Positions 33,100-45,167 of a DNA stretch of 64,000 nt are shown piece by piece. Positions within the stretch are counted from its first letter, which is position 1. Every line of letters starts with the position of its first letter. The position numbers and the translations under genes are program-made. The notes beneath the pieces were generated by a model. That model was not told the DNA's origin, ran no database searches, and worked only from the letters and a program-made list of their open reading frames with translations. The stretch is from Ulva prolifera. Lineage: Eukaryota > Chlorophyta > Ulvophyceae > Ulvales > Ulvaceae. The stretch is taken from positions 11,413,874-11,477,873 of the forward strand of contig CM041198.1 in NCBI GenBank assembly GCA_023078555.1. The letters are read 5' to 3'.

Positions 33100-35599
33100 T
33101 TAAAGAAGCTGTAGTTGATAAAGATGTGGAAATATTTGCCGATAATGGACGGTTGGCAGTGGAACTTGATATGCTGGTAGCTATCGTCGCTTCAGATAAT
33201 TTTACGCCCATGTCCTTCATTGAACGGTACATGGGTCACCTGAGTGGGTCGGGCTTTGAGGCTGCAAGACAAGAACTCGACAGAGTAATGGGTTATGTTT
33301 CCAATCAGGTGTGCCAAATAGTTCAGTATCTCGTATACGGCCGCTCTTATTCTTTATGGCAGTGTCCAGTTCCATTTCTTCTATGACTTGGCTTAATTGG
33401 TGCAGATCCTGGAGAATGCTGTTGCCAACAATGAAATATATGTACTGCTTTGCGATTCTATACAAAGGATGGAGGGACAGATACAGCGGCTGCATAGTGT
33501 GCTTGCGAGCTTGCGAGCATTATCAGGTGAACTTCGATACTTGTCAACAGCTGATGTTGGCGGAGGTGAATCAACAGCACAGTCTGCTGGAGGAGCCGTC
33601 ACTCAGTCCACGACTGAAACGTCGAGGCTGCATCGCAGCGCCCCGTTGACTGCAGAAAACGAATTAGAGCCTCCAGAGCTGGCCCCCGTGCTCACGGTGT
33701 GATTGCAGAAGCTTTTCATTAACGACAGGCGTGCTAGGTTTCTCTGTGTATCCCAATCACCTAGTTTGGCTCTTTTGCAGGTGTGGCGAACTTTTACTGA
33801 GCACCTCAACCTTGCCATGGCAGAGCGTAAGCTTCACAAGCATCATCGACTGCTAGCTGCAGCAGGAGCGGTGCTGGACAACTTGTTACAACAATGCGTT
33901 GGAAAGGGCGATGTCAGCTCCACTCTGCCTCTCCAGCTCTGGATCGAACAGAAAGAAGTTTACCTAGAAGATAGCAGGCGGACAGCGATCGCGCTCCTTG
34001 AAAACACCATACTGGTGTGTCTGTGGACAGCATGCGTCGTTCAGAACTACAGTCCTTCGTGTCCAAGCTTTGTCATATGCCCTGTGTTTGTGATTGCAGG
34101 AGCCAGGAATTGCAAGGACAGATTTGCAACAGAATGTTCGGCTTTTGAGCAAGCTTTCCACACCATTGCATGCAGTGACTTGTCTCTTGGCGTCCCATGA
34201 GCAAACCATGGAGCATCAGTTGCAATTGCTGCGGACAAATGTAGCTGCTGATTCTAACGACTTTGAGTTACTAGGTGCCATCTCCCAGAGAGTATTTGGT
34301 GCGTTATTTCACAATGATTATTTCTGTGTGTATGCAATTGCTGGAACATGTATGCAAGCCTTCACATGCACCGGGGACGGTCATGACCTGTGACAAGGAA
34401 ATGTTCACAAAGGGTAAAAGCTCCATCACCAAACTCAGTCATGTGCCAACGGAGAATGTTTGTGCGCCTGGCCGTGCCTGCATGCATATTCTAATGTATT
34501 TTATGAACGGGCTGCATGGCGCTGGACGTCGGTCCCTGCACGCTGAAACATATGTTCATAAAGGTTAAATGCCCAAACTTTCAAATGTGCAGGTTGCATA
34601 GGTAGAGCGGCGAATGACCTCACTCTAGTGTTTAGGAAGTCAGCGCATGAGCTGTCATCTGCATTCACGGTGTGGGCGTTGCGACTTACAGAAAGATGTG
34701 TGAATGTCTTGGTTGCAGATGTCTTGCTGCCTTTTGCTGTTCCGATGGGCTTGTCTGCCACCATGGAATGTGTGCTACAAATCATGGTATACTGCTCCTG
34801 TTTGGAAGACACACATCGGGTCTGCCTTCAGCCCCATCTCCTGAGAGTTCTCTGGCCACAAATTGACAACGTGATCAACTCTCACATAGCGAGGTGCGAT
34901 CGTAGGCCCACCATATCATGTGGTTTTGAAAATCCAGCACAATTAACAAATCTGCCTGGGTATCACAGCCATTGTGACAGAATAACAAGAAGATGAGATT
35001 GTACTCAGAGTGAACGAATCTTTTGCAAACTACCATAGCTGTGACACCATGATGGCCTTGTTTATTGAAGGGACGTGGACGCGACTTGGACGCGTGAAAG
35101 GACTTGGTGACATCTCTGATGCAACTTCTGGTGTTGCAGTGCAAACGAGCGCATACGGTCTGCGGCAATGAGAGATGTTGTTGATACAGTATCTACTAGA
35201 CGTTGTGCGTTTCCTCCAGCCAAGCTTCCACACTCTGGCACTGTGCTGATGTCAGAGATCGCCTTCCTAGTACAAGAAGTATTGTGCATGGACGCGATCG
35301 AAGTCGGGCGAAGCATGCGAAATGCAACAATATCAATGTTCCATGCATTTTGCGATGGAGTGGAGCGCGGCATCCAGCAGGCGTCTCATCAGAACAAAGG
35401 AGTGGTGCCACAAGTTCTTGTAGCACACGGAGAGAACATCATGATATGCTTGAGCTTTGTCATGGAGATAGCCCTACCAAAAGCAACTGCAAATAGTGCG
35501 CAGAAGCTGGGTGTGCTCTGTGTGAGCAGGAAAATGGAACCCGCCCTGCATACAATTGCTGATGCATTGGGCGTTGAAGCTGTGCAAGAGGATGGATAG
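33100..35599 (+). CDS. EXO84: Exocyst complex component EXO84
   Basis: Multi-exon gene for an exocyst subunit, which tethers secretory vesicles at the plasma membrane. The order of segments follows Arabidopsis EXO84 as I recall it. The N-terminal Vps51/EXO84-type helix is at about 33190-33310 (FTPMSFIERYMGHLSGSGFE). Next is ANNEIYVLLCDSIQRMEGQI (33405-33520), like ANYPAFIRTSKEISDLEGEL. VWRTFTEHLNLAMAERKL (33781-33840) matches the DHLDALLAERRVDEAL block. AISQRVFGALF (34280) and RKSAHELSSAFTVWALRLTE (34635) match the LVFSAISQASSD...SELVTWATKQTEAF block, followed by ATMECVLQIMVYCSCLEDTH. The last exon (about 35040-35599) has LVQEVLCMDAIEVGRSMRNA. It is slightly shorter than the plant protein. 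Splice sites such as CAG|GTGTGG are plausible but not all were fixed, and the start codon is uncertain. Confidence 0.82.
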
Positions 35600-35799
35600 C
35601 TGTGTATGGGTTCAGAATATAAGTTTCTTTGAGTTCCTGTGCTTTCATAATTCAACGCATTGCTGATTGTGAAACGGTGGTCACCCGCATGGCCTTCCAT
35701 GTGACGTAACACCAGAGATAGTTGTGTGTGTGGCATTCAAAGCAACCACGCTGAACAAATGCCTGTCACCAGACTGGCTACATAACAGCATGTCACATC

Positions 35800-36730
35800 A
35801 ACAGCCCTTGGTCTTGAGACATGAAACGAAGAGATTAGGACCCACTTCTTTCTCAAATAAACTTGTATAAGGGTTTGTGCACCAACCCGGATTTGTTGAG
35901 AGACTCCAGATAGATCGTAGGATTTGATACCAGGTCAGTATCCGACTGGAAGTGAGAATTGATTGTCGTACTAAATCGAGCGAAAAATTCTCTGGCCCGG
36001 CCTCCGAAACTGGTGTGCAGAGCGTGGTGCAAGGCCATGCCACATTTTCAAAGGCTTCTGGAACTGTGCCGGTGTGTCACGGAGATACTCCTGTAGCTTG
36101 TAGCAAAATATGTCCACACAATCGAAGCTACAAGTTGAATCACACGAAAGAGCAGCCTGCCTCAGAGCCTTGTGTTCACATGGGCTCTTTCTCCCAAACA
36201 AGACCAAACAAGACCAACCTCGAGTTGCAGGAGGCACTGCTACTGTCTTCGCCCCATTTACACATCAGTACACAGCATGTTCAGCTGACGGACATAGGTT
36301 GTTCAGAGCCACCGGGCGCTGCTCCTTTCGGCGGCACTCAGAATTAAGTCAAGAACAAGTGCTCCATCATTCTTTAAAGGAAAATCGATCAAGCACGCAT
36401 GCTTGAACAAATTAGAAATTTTATGCAAGATGTACGCCTTATAGAGGTCGTTCACATGACCCGAGAGCAGATTCCATGTTCAACTCAGCAAGCCAAGAAT
36501 GAAAGCCGGAGGGCTGCTTCTTGCCAACAGCGGTATTAGTGGCCCAAACGCATATGAAGCATAGTGTAAGATGCGTGCTGTGGCAAGACGTATGGGCTGA
36601 CGCGAACCATTTCCGCTCCGATTCAGTCTCAAGTGCAGGGCCCCGCAACCCCCGCGGCAGAGGCAACACAGCAGTGCACCGTGGCCACTTCACAGTTCGA
36701 TCATAGAGTGGCAAGCATGCTCTTGACAAA
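35800..36730 (-). CDS. Possible unrecognised minus-strand gene
   Basis: Three open blocks on the minus strand look coding. HVNDLYKAYILHKISNLFKH continues to ALVLDLILSAAERSSAR (about 36460-36315). CVDIFCYKLQEYLRDTPAQF is followed by QKPLKMWHGLAPRSAHQFRR (about 36130-35980). TTINSHFQSDTDLVSNPTIY reads from about 35965 in another frame. Frame changes between blocks would need introns. I recognise no family. It lies convergent with EXO84 and divergent from RPT4, which is a plausible position for a gene. Confidence 0.33.
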
Positions 36731-36911
36731 TCATAAGACGCTAATGGGTGAATACATCAGAACGATTTTGTGACCGACTGTTTACATTGGTCTGCAGCGG
36801 CGGTTGACCGGTGTTAAAGTTCGGATTCTGCTGTCATTTCAGCACATCGAAGCGTCCAGCTTGGCTGCAAGAAACTCAAAATATTTCCATACGCCGCAAT
36901 CCGTCGCTGCG

Positions 36912-38394
36912 ATGGGGGACGAAGCGGCGAAACGATCTACAGCCATTGAAGCGTACCGACAGAAGCTGCTGCAGCATTCGGACATGGACAGCAGGGTAAC
37001 ATTTTTCAATGCCGCTTGCTGTTCAATATCGCATGTATCTCCGAGTGGTATAGTTACAGGGAGTGATCATGCTATTTGTAGCCGTACGTCACTGGGACAA
37101 ACTTCAGAGCATTTGCCCGCAAAGTTGACCTCAAGGATTGCTGTACCTCTGCAAGCCGCCCTTTGACGCTGTAGGTTCGCACGCTGCGTACGGAAATGCG
37201 AGAGCTAAGGGCTAATTATGACAAAACTGAAGATGATCTGAAAGCATTACAAAGCGTTGGTCAAATCGTTGGAGAAGTACTGAAGCAAATAGCTCCTGAG
37301 CACTTCATTGTCAAAGCTTCCTCTGGACCTCGATATATCGTAGGATGCCGCAGCAAAATCGATAAAGCGAAGCTGGTACCCACTACGCGTGTTGCACTGG
37401 ACATGACAACCTTGACAATCATGCGCGCCTTGCCACGAGAAGTTGATCCATCTGTGTTCAACATGATGGCAGAGGATCCTGGTCGAGTAGATTACTCGAG
37501 CATCGGAGGGCTGGGTGACCAAATACGGGAGATCAGAGAAAGCATTGAGTTGCCCCTCTTGAACCCAGAGCTGTTTGAGCGTGTGGGGATCAACCCACCC
37601 AAGGGGGTCTTACTGTATGGACCACCAGGAACTGGTAAGACCCACTTCACCATCGTGTTCTTCTCTCATTGCAAACGTTGCCATGCACATCAATGTTGTT
37701 TCCATTTTTGTGACTGGCCTGGGTCATTGCTTGATCTGCAGGAAAGACCTTGCTTGCCAGAGCAATAGCAAGCAACATGGATTGTAACTTCCTGAAGGTT
37801 GTGGCGTCTGCCATTGTTGATAAGTATATTGGGGAGTCCGCGCGAATCATTCGCGAGATGTTTGGCTACGCAAGAGAGCACCAGCCATGCATCATTTTCA
37901 TGGATGAAATTGATGCCATCGGTGGGCGGAGGTTTTCTGAGGGAACCAGTGCAGATCGTGAGATTCAGCGCACCCTCATGGAGCTTTTGTCACAACTAGA
38001 TGGATTTGACAGTTCTGGGAAAGTTAAGATGATCATGGCAACTAATCGACCCGATGTACTTGATCCAGCTTTGATGCGCCCTGGTCGCCTTGACCGGAAG
38101 GTTGAGATTCCACTGCCAAATGAAGCTGCGCGCATGGACATTCTGAAGATTCATGCGTCCAGCCTTGCCAAGCATGGAGATATAGACTATGAAGCTGTTG
38201 TCAAGCTGGCAGAAAACTTTAACGGAGCTGATTTGCGGAACATTTGTACAGAAGCAGGCATGTTTGCAATTCGTGACGAGCGTGACTATGTCGTTCAAGA
38301 GGACTTTATGAGAGCAGTGCGGAAGATGGCAGATGCAAAAAAGCTCGAGAGCTCTCTGACATACGACTCATCCTTTGAAGGCAAAGGGAAGTAA
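36912..38394 (+). CDS. RPT4: 26S proteasome regulatory AAA-ATPase subunit RPT4 (PSMC6)
   Basis: Three exons (36912-36995, 37175-37634, 37742-38394) join in frame with GT-AG introns to 398 residues, close to the usual 389-400. RPT4 is one of six ATPases in the base of the 19S particle, where it unfolds and translocates ubiquitinated substrates. Features in order are an N-terminal coiled-coil ([38 protein letters not shown]), the OB domain ([20 protein letters not shown]), [20 protein letters not shown], Walker A GPPGTGKT (its second Gly codon is split by intron 2), Walker B IIFMDEID, sensor-1 ATNRPD, the arginine-finger region [10 protein letters not shown] and a C-terminal helical domain. The ATG at 36912 gives [16 protein letters not shown], a normal RPT4 start. 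All key residues are present, so it should be functional. Confidence 0.96.
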
Positions 38395-39002
38395 GGTCAC
38401 AGCGAAAACAGGACGACGCAACCAGTGAAGTGGCAGCGTTGTGTTAGACGCTCTGTCTGAGCCATGCGATGATGTGTGTGCGTGTGTGTATACGGGACCC
38501 CCTTTCTTCGAAGAATTCGTGGCACCCTGTTTTCCATCTCGTCATTGTCACACGCGAATGCCGTTCAAAGACGCCCAAATGGCAAGTTACTTGTCTGTTG
38601 GCGATATCAAGTCAGAGCTCAAAAGATTTGTCATGGCCGTAGCGATTCGATTGTCCACAACCAGCTTGTGTGTTGAATAGTCGCACAATTCATCAGCACA
38701 TCACGTCCTCCTAGACACAGAGCGCCTCAACAGGCATGCGCATGCGATTGTTTAGTGAATGGTCACTCATTAGTTTTGCATCAAAGCCCCCATATTCCTG
38801 TCTGCGGGTCGAAGCTTGTCCCAACCTTGCACCCAGAGGTTTGGTGAACCGCGACGTCCGTATTGCCGCGTATGGTACTCCAGCAGGACCTGGTGATTTG
38901 GTCAATTCAGCTGCAATCTTTCGCGCTACGCCGTGCCACTCAGATCATACTGTCGAATTCGTGTGAGCCTCGTTCTAAAATTGCCGTACTCGTTCGGCTC
39001 AA
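38395..39002 (-). CDS. Intergenic RPT4-PPIL2 with a possible small minus-strand ORF
   Basis: Between RPT4 and PPIL2 the minus strand is open from about 38945 to a stop at 38711. It encodes roughly 75 residues including SEWHGVARKIAAELTKSPGP, AIRTSRFTKPLGARLGQAST and EYGGFDAKLMSDHSLNNRMR. It is basic, with unusually protein-like composition, and would be divergent from PPIL2. No family is recognised and it could be chance. Confidence 0.28.
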
Positions 39003-42000
39003 ATGGGAAAGAAGCAACATCAGAAAGATCGAAACTTTCTGACAGCGAAGGAGTGGAAAGAAGAATGGGGAGGTGCGGAGCATGGCCAATCTGTGATGAG
39101 GTCAATATAATCACCCACTTTCTTTACTCAGCACCACATTTAACATTAGAACCCCATTCTGACGCAGTTGCAGGAGTGATCTATGCACCTATGGAAACAG
39201 CTTTGTCATCATCCAAACATACATACATACTCTTGCACAGCCGGGAACCGGCCGGACGGTGCTTGGCCGCAGCCAGCCTGCAGCCCTGTATGCAAAGGTC
39301 ACACGTGTGTGGGCAGGCTTGCGAATTTCCCAGAGTCTCTCCAATGTAACTGCATACACATGCATCCACACAGTATGCGGAAGTATGCACAAGCAAACTA
39401 TATTCTCTTCTTCGTGGCACTCCGGGATGATTGTGGTCAAGGAGTTGGTTGGATCACGCTCATGAGCGGCCAATTTGAAGAGAGCAAAAACCATGTGCCT
39501 GCTTCGAGTATCGTCTGACCTGGCACGACTCGTCAATCCTGGGCACTTGCAATGTTTTCGTCCGCCTAGATCATGCCTAACGTAATCTCTTGCTCATGAC
39601 AAGTCACGGTAACCTGCGGTCAAACAGCAACACATGGTACATCGGCATTCGATGGTACCTCGATCGCTATGCCGAGGATAGTAGATAGGTTTGCAGTGAT
39701 GTGTGTCATAGCCATGCCTTGATCTGGCTCCACATCCTCATTGCATCATGCATGTACCATACTTTCTGTTCATAGTCATGTGTTATATGCGATGTGTCCC
39801 CGCTTTTGTTCAGCATGTTGACTGTGGCCATTTAAGCTTTATTGATGGTCTGTAGAGGCAGTGGGTGAAACATGTGCATGGCTTGCCATTGAGTAAACTG
39901 TTGAAATACTGTCTGACACGCTGCTCCAAGGCTGAGAACATATGCAAAACCGCTACCGTTGCCTGATTCACAGATTCAAGCACAGATTCTTGCACAAGGC
40001 TGCGTCTTCAACTGCCAATACTTACTGATGTGAATAGTATCGGGTTTGAACAACCTTTTCTTTCGCTCTGACTGATGCTGGGATATCCTGTATCATTGTT
40101 GATTGCTACCGCCAGAGTTTGGCGCAACCTAAACTGAATGGGTGTGCATGAATTAATGTGTATGCCATTGCCGCAGGCTTCAAGAAAATATCGACTGCTT
40201 CGATGGAGCACCTCCCGTTTTTCTGCTGTGCATTATCGTTCACAAACTTTGAAGATCCTGTCGCTACTGCGGATGGTACGGTCTACGAGGTTTCCAACAT
40301 TGTGCCGTACATCAATAAGTTCAAGACAAACCCAGTCACGGGCACCCCGATGGAAATTGGGGACCTTATTCCACTCAAGTTTCACAAAAATTCAGATAAC
40401 CAGTTTGAATGCCCCATTTTAAAGAAAGTCTTCAATCAGGTATGTGAAAGGGACGCTAGGCTTTTGGATAACTCGGACACGTGGCACATGCACTTGCTCA
40501 GCGACCGTTACGCACGACCTTCTGCTGCCATGCAGTTTACTCACATTGTGGCAATCAGAACAAGTGGAAACGTTTTCTCTTTTGAGGCTGTCCAGCAATT
40601 CAACATTAAGCTAAGAAGCTGGCATGACTTGCTTACAGATGAAGCCTTTACAAAGGAAGATATCATCCACATACAGGTACATCTTCCCTAGAAATCTGCT
40701 TAAGTTGCTGCTTGGCATGGCATATGCTTTGCATGCCCTAGTGGCAACGCAGAAGTTGCATGCAGCAACCAACCTGCGCCAGGTCAACTGCCGAATTCGA
40801 TCATATTAAGAAAAATCTTCGGGTCAACATAGATGATACAAATGTCATTCGCAATTCGAATCACACTCTTGAAAAGGTGTTGTCCCAGAAAGGAAGCCTG
40901 CCTGAAGCTGCTGCTCCAAGCAGTAAGAGGGAGATTGCGTTGGCACAGCTAGAAGATGCCTTGCGACAGAAACGATTGGCAAGATCCAAGACTGCTGAGC
41001 GTTTAATCAAGGAAGGTACGATGTGTTGTCATGGCCGCTACAGAAACGGATACCACCCGATCAGCATGATGTCTTGACGTGCGCAGGAGATTTGCCAAAT
41101 GCACCAGTTGACACGGTCATAGTCGCTGAAGAGCCAGATTGGAGGTTGCAAGGTCCTGCATCAGGGCCAACAGCGCCATCTTTCAAGCCAGGCACATCTA
41201 CATGGGACACTGACACCTTAGCAGAAGCCAGAAAGATCAAGAAAGCAACAGACATTGTTGATCAGACATTGTCCAACAGAGAACCCTGCAGCACACAGGC
41301 GCAGCGACGCAAGGTCAGTCCAGCCAAATGGTGGGCGACACAATACAGACCCAGATATGAAGAAAGTGTTCAGACAGTTGGGCATGCTGCGCGAAGCTTC
41401 ACCAGCACAATTGCAGCTGTGACAACCAAGAACGAATTTGTGCGCAAACTGAAACAACGGTGTGTTGCTGCTTTGAAAATGTTGTGCATCTTGACGATGC
41501 AATAAGGGACATACACATAATGCACATCAATGGGCAAGGTGTAGTTTGTAGTACAGGTGTCCGTCTGAAAAAGCATACCTGACAGTGAATACAAGCAAGG
41601 GGCCCTTGAATGTAGAGCTGGCATGCGACCTGGTGCCACGGACCTGTGAAAACTTCATTGTTCTATGCGAAATGGGATATTACACTGGAACAATATTTCA
41701 TCGAAGCATTCGGAACTTCATGGTTCAGGTCTGCATAATATACATGGTCCATGCAAGGTTGTAGTGTATCCAAGCCAACACAATTGAACGGCAAAGAATC
41801 TGCAGGGCGGCGATCCGACCGGGATTGGGCGGGGTGGCGAATCTATCTATGGTGCCACTTTCGCTGATGTGTGGACCCCAAAGCTATGACATGTACTTGC
41901 CTTCAGTCGGTAGAAGCTCGAATCACCATCAACTGTACAATGATTCCCAGCCTATTGAGGCTGACATGAAACGGGCCTGTGAGGCTTTGCCTCAAAAGCC

Positions 42001-42646
42001 ATTTCCAAGAAGATCTGCTGTTTGCAGGAGTTTGACAATCGATTGCTCCACAACCGCCGTGGTGTGTTAGCCATGGCAAATCATGGCAAGGACACCAATG
42101 GCAGCCAGTTCTACATCCTGTACAAAAGTGCTCGCCATCTGGATTTCAAGCACACAGTATTTGGATCAGTCGTGGGTGGTCTTGAAACGTTGAGCGCAAT
42201 TGAAGCGGTCTCGACAGATGATGAAGATCGGCCATGTGAGAGGATCAAAATCACAGGTGCGTATTGAGGCTGTTGGCATCAAGCAACTGTGCTGTTTGTT
42301 TCCAATGCACATGCATGTTTTTTATGTGTTACAGCACATCATGTGTTGCATCTGACTGTGATGTTCCAAGACTGCAGGGTGTGTGATACACAAGAATCCA
42401 TATCGTGACATCATAAGAGTAGAGGAAGAAGATGATGCCGGGGGCAGAAGCCTGAAAGGTACCTGTTTGCAAGGCTCAAGCACGCAAGGTTTCTGGTACT
42501 CCGATCCCAGACAAGGAATCCAAAAAGCTGGATCACCCCACCGTGCTGGTGATGAGCCTGGCAAACGAAAACTAGAAAATCCTGCCGATGTGTCGTTGAA
42601 GAAAGCTCATCGGCCTGCAAATACTGACGAATTTGATGCATGGTAA
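39003..42646 (+). CDS. PPIL2: PPIL2/PUB49-type U-box and cyclophilin protein
   Basis: Nine exons join in frame: 39003-39072, 40177-40439, 40536-40676, 40766-41015, 41087-41459, 41557-41728, 41806-41868, 42028-42256 and 42378-42646. All introns are GT-AG and the product is 609 residues. The protein combines a U-box E3 ubiquitin ligase domain with a peptidyl-prolyl isomerase domain and is a spliceosome-associated nuclear factor in plants and animals. The N-terminus is MGKKQHQKDRNFLTAKEWKE, the diagnostic family start. The U-box follows (DPVATADGTVYEVSNIVPYI, CPILKKVFNQ). The linker has FTSTIAAVT. The cyclophilin domain runs from YLTVNTSKGPLNVELACDLV through GTIFHRSIRNFMVQGGDPTG, GRGGES, GVLAMANHGKDTNGSQFYIL and HTVFGSVVGGLETLSAIEAV. 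As in PPIL2 relatives the isomerase core deviates from canonical (NGSQFYI). The C-terminus ends EFDAW. Intron 1 is 1.1 kb. Confidence 0.95.
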
Positions 42647-42692
42647 TATTTTTCTGATAATGATCTCCCTTGTGTGTAGCGCACGAACGCAT

Positions 42693-42818
<126 letters not shown>

Positions 42819-43249
42819 GCACGCACGCCGAGATGGCAAGATGGACCGGTGTGACCCCAAATGTAAAGGGCCCGGCAATCCGCCCAAGCGCACGCGCAAT
42901 GATTACCCACCACAACATGTCCGTTGAGATGCCGGCAAGCCCGACATTGCGTGCCCACAATGGGAGGCAGAGCCACATGTATTGGCACCTCATTTAACAC
43001 CACCGCAAGCTGCGTGTTTTGATTCATCCCTTATTTCAAGATCAGCATCGCTATTCGACCTGCACAAATTCACCGGGAACATTGTGGTCACATTGCCTTG
43101 CATTGATGAAGCTCACACCGCCATTCGGCACATACACACCATTGATATGCATAAGCATAAGATCATGGTGTTGGTTCCGGCTCGTATTTTATATTCCTCA
43201 ATCTTGGCCGCAAAAAATTTCGGCAGTGTTCGCACAGCCGGCATCCTTT

Positions 43250-43540
43250 GTAGATTTGGTGCGTACACTGCCGACTCACATCCACAATCACATCACCCAT
43301 GTATTGGTCCACACGGCAGCAAATCACAACATGGTCACATGCGAATTCTTGGATCGACGTGGCAGTGCATTCACAGCTTCACATAGTGTCACGGTCGGTA
43401 TCTCCGCATCTGCGGCATCATGCTTGGGCAAGGTTGTTTTGGACACGCGAATCGGCCGCCATGTAGTTAGTGTGAAATTTACTGTGGTGGACTCGCTGCC
43501 CGTGGCCGCCGGCTCATACCTGCCGAATGAGGCTTGATTT
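43250..43540 (+). mobile_element. Ty3/gypsy-type retropepsin fragment (fossil)
   Basis: The plus-strand frame reads VLVHTAANHNMVTCEFLDRR, then SVTVGISASAASCLGKVVLD and VKFTVVDSLPVAAG. This resembles the aspartic protease block of green-lineage gypsy polyproteins. It is an isolated, degenerate fragment. Upstream sequence from about 42980 may belong to the same element. Confidence 0.6.
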
Positions 43541-43643
43541 GCTTTAGATGTCATCTCTGCGGTGGACATGTCCATCACATTCAAGCACCGGTGCAATGTC
43601 ATATATGTCCCCCCTTCGGAGAAAGGGCGTCGTAAGAAGGGCA

Positions 43644-43990
43644 TGTCACAATGCATGAGCCTGTGGGCAGCAGTGTGGTGACAGGTGCACCAGTGCACGA
43701 TCGATCCGCGGATCCAGTGCAAGGCTAAGCCGCCAGCGGGATTGTCCCGGTGTAGCGAGGGAGATCCTGGCATGGATCTCCCGCCGTAATCTTGACCTGT
43801 GAGTGTGCATATATGGATGTGCACACTGTGATCTGTAACCTTTCTCTCTACTGTACCACGGTGCTAGCATCTGCCCTTAGCGTTCCTCGGTTCTACCTCT
43901 GCGCGCAGAAGGTATGGAACGCTGGCTGCCCTAACATGACCTGTACTAAGACTGCGCATTTGACCTGCATAAAGGATAGCGTTTCGGACA
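43644..43990 (+). repeat. Copia LTR in plus orientation, apparently solo
   Basis: 347 bp from TGTCACAATGCATGAGCCTG to GTTTCGGACA, the reverse orientation of the other copia LTRs here. The five bases on each side (GGGCA, CGGGT) do not match, so it is either a recombined solo LTR or its flanks were rearranged. Confidence 0.75.
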
Positions 43991-44039
43991 CGGGTTTGGC
44001 ATGAGACACTCAAAGAGCATCTTGTGTTTTCGGCTGCTT

Positions 44040-44770
44040 TCAATATCTCTCAGACGGTGCACTCTTTCTATTTCAAAGTGAAGAGCACGGTCTAATCATC
44101 ATTCTCCTGTATGTTGATGACCTTCAGATTGCTGCAATCAAGCAATGTTCAATCAGCTTCATGAAGAAGTGCATTCTTGACAAGTTTTCCGGATCGGACA
44201 AAGAAGAAACGGATTACTTCCTACATATGTCAGTGCACAGGGACCGACCCAACAGAAACATCATATTGAAGCAGAAGCGACGCATTGATGATCTGGTCGA
44301 TGAACTCAATTCGACGAATGCTCACCCTAGAAGTGTTCCAATGATTGAGAAAGTTCACGCTGATCCCCCTGGGATCCTGTTCACATGTGCATATGATATC
44401 ACCAAATACAGGCGGCTCATCGGTATCTTGATCCATATTGCTCACTACACCAGACCTGATGTTGCATTTGCAATTGGCTCTCTAGCCAGATCCAAACGGT
44501 GCCCAGGTTCAGGGAAACTAGCCAGAGCAATCGATGTTGTCAGATACCTCAACAAAATTTATTTTTTAAAAGTTATTACAATTTTGTTTCAAAGGCAGTA
44601 GCGGCATGGGGCTGCATCTTGGTGGCAACACCACCTTGGTGGGTTTCAGTGATGCGAGCCATGCAGATTGCAACAAGAACGAGCCCGACACCAACGGGAT
44701 TCGAAGTCAGTCCACTTCAGAATTTGTCATACTGATGGGTCATGGTTCAATTACATGGCGATCCAGCAAG
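44040..44770 (+). mobile_element. Copia RT/RNase H remnant of a second family (fossil)
   Basis: The plus strand encodes ILLYVDDLQIAAI (RT catalytic region, about 44100), then KYRRLIGILIHIAHYTRPDV and AIDVVRYLNK. An RNase H part follows (GFSDASHADCNKNEPDTNG, 44640-44700). Sequence is clearly different from the minus-strand copia elements. It is broken and has no LTRs assigned. The minus-strand copia LTR at 44771 begins where it stops. Confidence 0.75.
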
Positions 44771-45167
44771 TGTCAGAACACCCTTCTAATGCAGGCCAGA
44801 CGCGCAGTCTATGTTCAGGTCAAGTCAGGAAGGCAGCATTCCATACCTGCTGCGCACAGAGGTAGAATGGTTCTAGAGCCTCAGCATTACCTCTTGGAAG
44901 GCTCAGCATCCATCATAGAACCTTGGAATGCTGAGAGGAGATTGCTAATACCGATAAACGGTAGAGAGAATGGTTACAGATCATAATGTGCACATCCTTA
45001 TATGCACACATGCAGGTCAAGATTACGGCAGGCGAACCTCGCAGGATCTCCCTCACTACTCCGGGACAATCCCGTTGGCGGCTCACCCCTGCACTCGATC
45101 CACGTACCGATCTGTGCATGGGCGCACCTGTCACCACATTGTTGCCCAAGGCTCATGCATTGTGACA
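44771..45167 (-). repeat. Copia 3' LTR of outer element
   Basis: 397 bp, TGTCAGAACA...CATTGTGACA on the plus strand. It is longer than the other LTRs because of an extra stretch around 44875-44930 that partly repeats its own sequence. Confidence 0.82.

Noticed and set aside
39190-39370. Possible LINE 3'-end relic in PPIL2 intron 1 (CATACATACATAC and a TGTAACTGCATACACATG end)
   Set aside because: The resemblance to the CCTTTGTAACTACATACA end is short and the body does not align, so chance in a TG/CA-rich genome is likely.
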